Source: Confluentibacter lentus (GTDB lineage Bacteria; Bacteroidota; Bacteroidia; Flavobacteriales; Flavobacteriaceae). Taken from it: 64,000 bases of DNA. The notes below the pieces were generated by a model. It was not told the DNA's origin, did no database searches, and was given only the letters and a program-made list of their open reading frames with translations. The stretch is taken from positions 1 to 64,000 of the forward strand of contig NZ_NIHE01000011.1 of NCBI RefSeq assembly GCF_002806995.1, in the 5' to 3' direction. Numbering within the stretch: the first letter of the stretch is position 1; each line of letters begins with the position of its first letter. Position numbers and translations under genes: made by a program. Shown here in pieces: positions 63,492-64,000 of this stretch.

Positions 63492-64000
63492 ATGAAAAGA
63501 CGAACGTTTATTCGCAACATGGCCATCACCGCACCTGCCATGATGTTTACGCCTTACTACAATCTTTGGGCGAATCCGCTAGCTAAAAAAGTAAAAATAA
63601 CAGACGTTAAATGTGTGCTTGTCCAAATGGGAAGTATGCGTGTTAGTCCGATTGTAAAAATCACTACCGATGCTGGTTTGGTAGGTATTGGAGAATGCCA
63701 CCACGACGAAAACGGTCATGGTGCAAAGGACATTGTTCTAAATGTTTGTAAACCTATATTAATGGGCAAAGACCCCATGGATTTGGAATATTTGGTGTTT
63801 AAGATGAGTACCCGAACTTCCTATTATGGTGGAAACCATGGCTTGGCAACTCACGCCATTACCGGTGTGGAATTTGCGCTTTGGGATTTGATTGGTAAAA
63901 TTACCGACCAACCCGTCCGTAAAATATTAGGCGGCGGTGCCCATGTGAACGAAGTTCGTGCCTATGCATCTTCAAGACCCAGAAATATGCTGGAAAAGGA
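63492..64000 (+). CDS. Enolase-superfamily dehydratase (mandelate racemase-like), truncated at the window edge
   Basis: About 169 codons visible; continues beyond the window. Starts MKRRTFIRNMAITAPAMMFT, a Tat-type leader. The N-terminal capping domain (about residues 30-150) is seen: VKITDVKCVLVQMG, VGIGECHHDENGHG, FALWDLIGKI and KILGGG, as in mandelate racemase / sugar-acid dehydratases. The catalytic half is out of view, so substrate class is open; sugar-acid dehydration fits the neighbourhood. Confidence 0.85.
   Translation, partial: MKRRTFIRNMAITAPAMMFTPYYNLWANPLAKKVKITDVKCVLVQMGSMRVSPIVKITTDAGLVGIGECHHDENGHGAKDIVLNVCKPILMGKDPMDLEYLVFKMSTRTSYYGGNHGLATHAITGVEFALWDLIGKITDQPVRKILGGGAHVNEVRAYASSRPRNMLEK

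Overview
The window is AT-rich chromosomal DNA from a member of the Bacteroidota, almost certainly the family Flavobacteriaceae. Supporting evidence: a type IX secretion C-terminal sorting domain, several carboxypeptidase-regulatory/TonB-plug proteins, Bacteroidota-style promoters (TTG, about 19-21 bp, TAnnTTTG), weak ribosome binding sites, a fused alpha/beta 2-oxoacid dehydrogenase E1, a menaquinone operon, and small flavobacterium-typical membrane proteins. No rRNA, tRNA, CRISPR array, transposase or phage gene was recognised. Most of the window is ordinary core genome, with an accessory sugar-catabolism cluster at the right edge.

Layout. 1-6 kb: a cut-off gene, a small membrane protein, the ABC-F factor EttA with a small membrane protein, an OmpA-family protein, and a four-gene minus-strand redox/stress operon (FMN reductase, GNAT, MarR, pirin). 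6-12.7 kb: acyl-CoA carboxylase beta subunit, a DoxX protein, then a minus-strand pair made of a DUF1080 lipoprotein and a beta-propeller protein fused to an azurin-like cupredoxin, and a TMEM220-like protein. 12.7-17.4 kb: two secreted proteins that both carry a carboxypeptidase-regulatory domain and a TonB plug but no barrel, one continuing into TPR plus a DUF2135-like domain and the other into a YfbK-like VWA region; then a protein with a UvrD-tail-like N-terminus. 17.8-28.9 kb: a secreted protein, an RlpA-like protein, UvrA, a LOG-family protein, a catalytically dead M1-like domain joined to a probable outer-membrane barrel, the fused E1 and a second DoxX protein.

29-34.5 kb is a minus-strand menaquinone operon: menB, menA, a metallo-beta-lactamase-fold hydrolase, menC, a CPBP membrane protease and menE. 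34.8-43.4 kb holds ung (overlapped by a tiny membrane protein), a YfcC-type carrier, an SMP-30-like protein, holA, a solitary HsdR-N-type nuclease domain, a glycosyltransferase, an OmpA lipoprotein, a Sua5/YrdC protein and a lipoprotein esterase. 43.4-60.7 kb holds a UvrD/PcrA helicase, an AsmA-like protein, a patatin, an active M1 aminopeptidase, recG, a T9SS cargo protein, miaE, pheT, a polytopic membrane protein, a DUF2007 protein and a second ABC-F protein. The right edge (60.9-64 kb) is a catabolic cluster: CE15 glucuronoyl esterase, hydroxypyruvate isomerase-family protein and a truncated enolase-superfamily enzyme, the last two with Tat-like leaders; it looks like uronate or hemicellulose side-chain use.

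The least ordinary items are the barrel-less plug/VWA pair, the dead M1-barrel fusion, the hydrolase inside the men operon as a candidate missing thioesterase, the unusual TPP motif of the E1 fusion, the stand-alone UvrD-tail-like domain, and two compact intergenic elements (41668-41752 and 58925-59034) that look like dispersed repeats. No start-to-finish new defence or mobile system was found.
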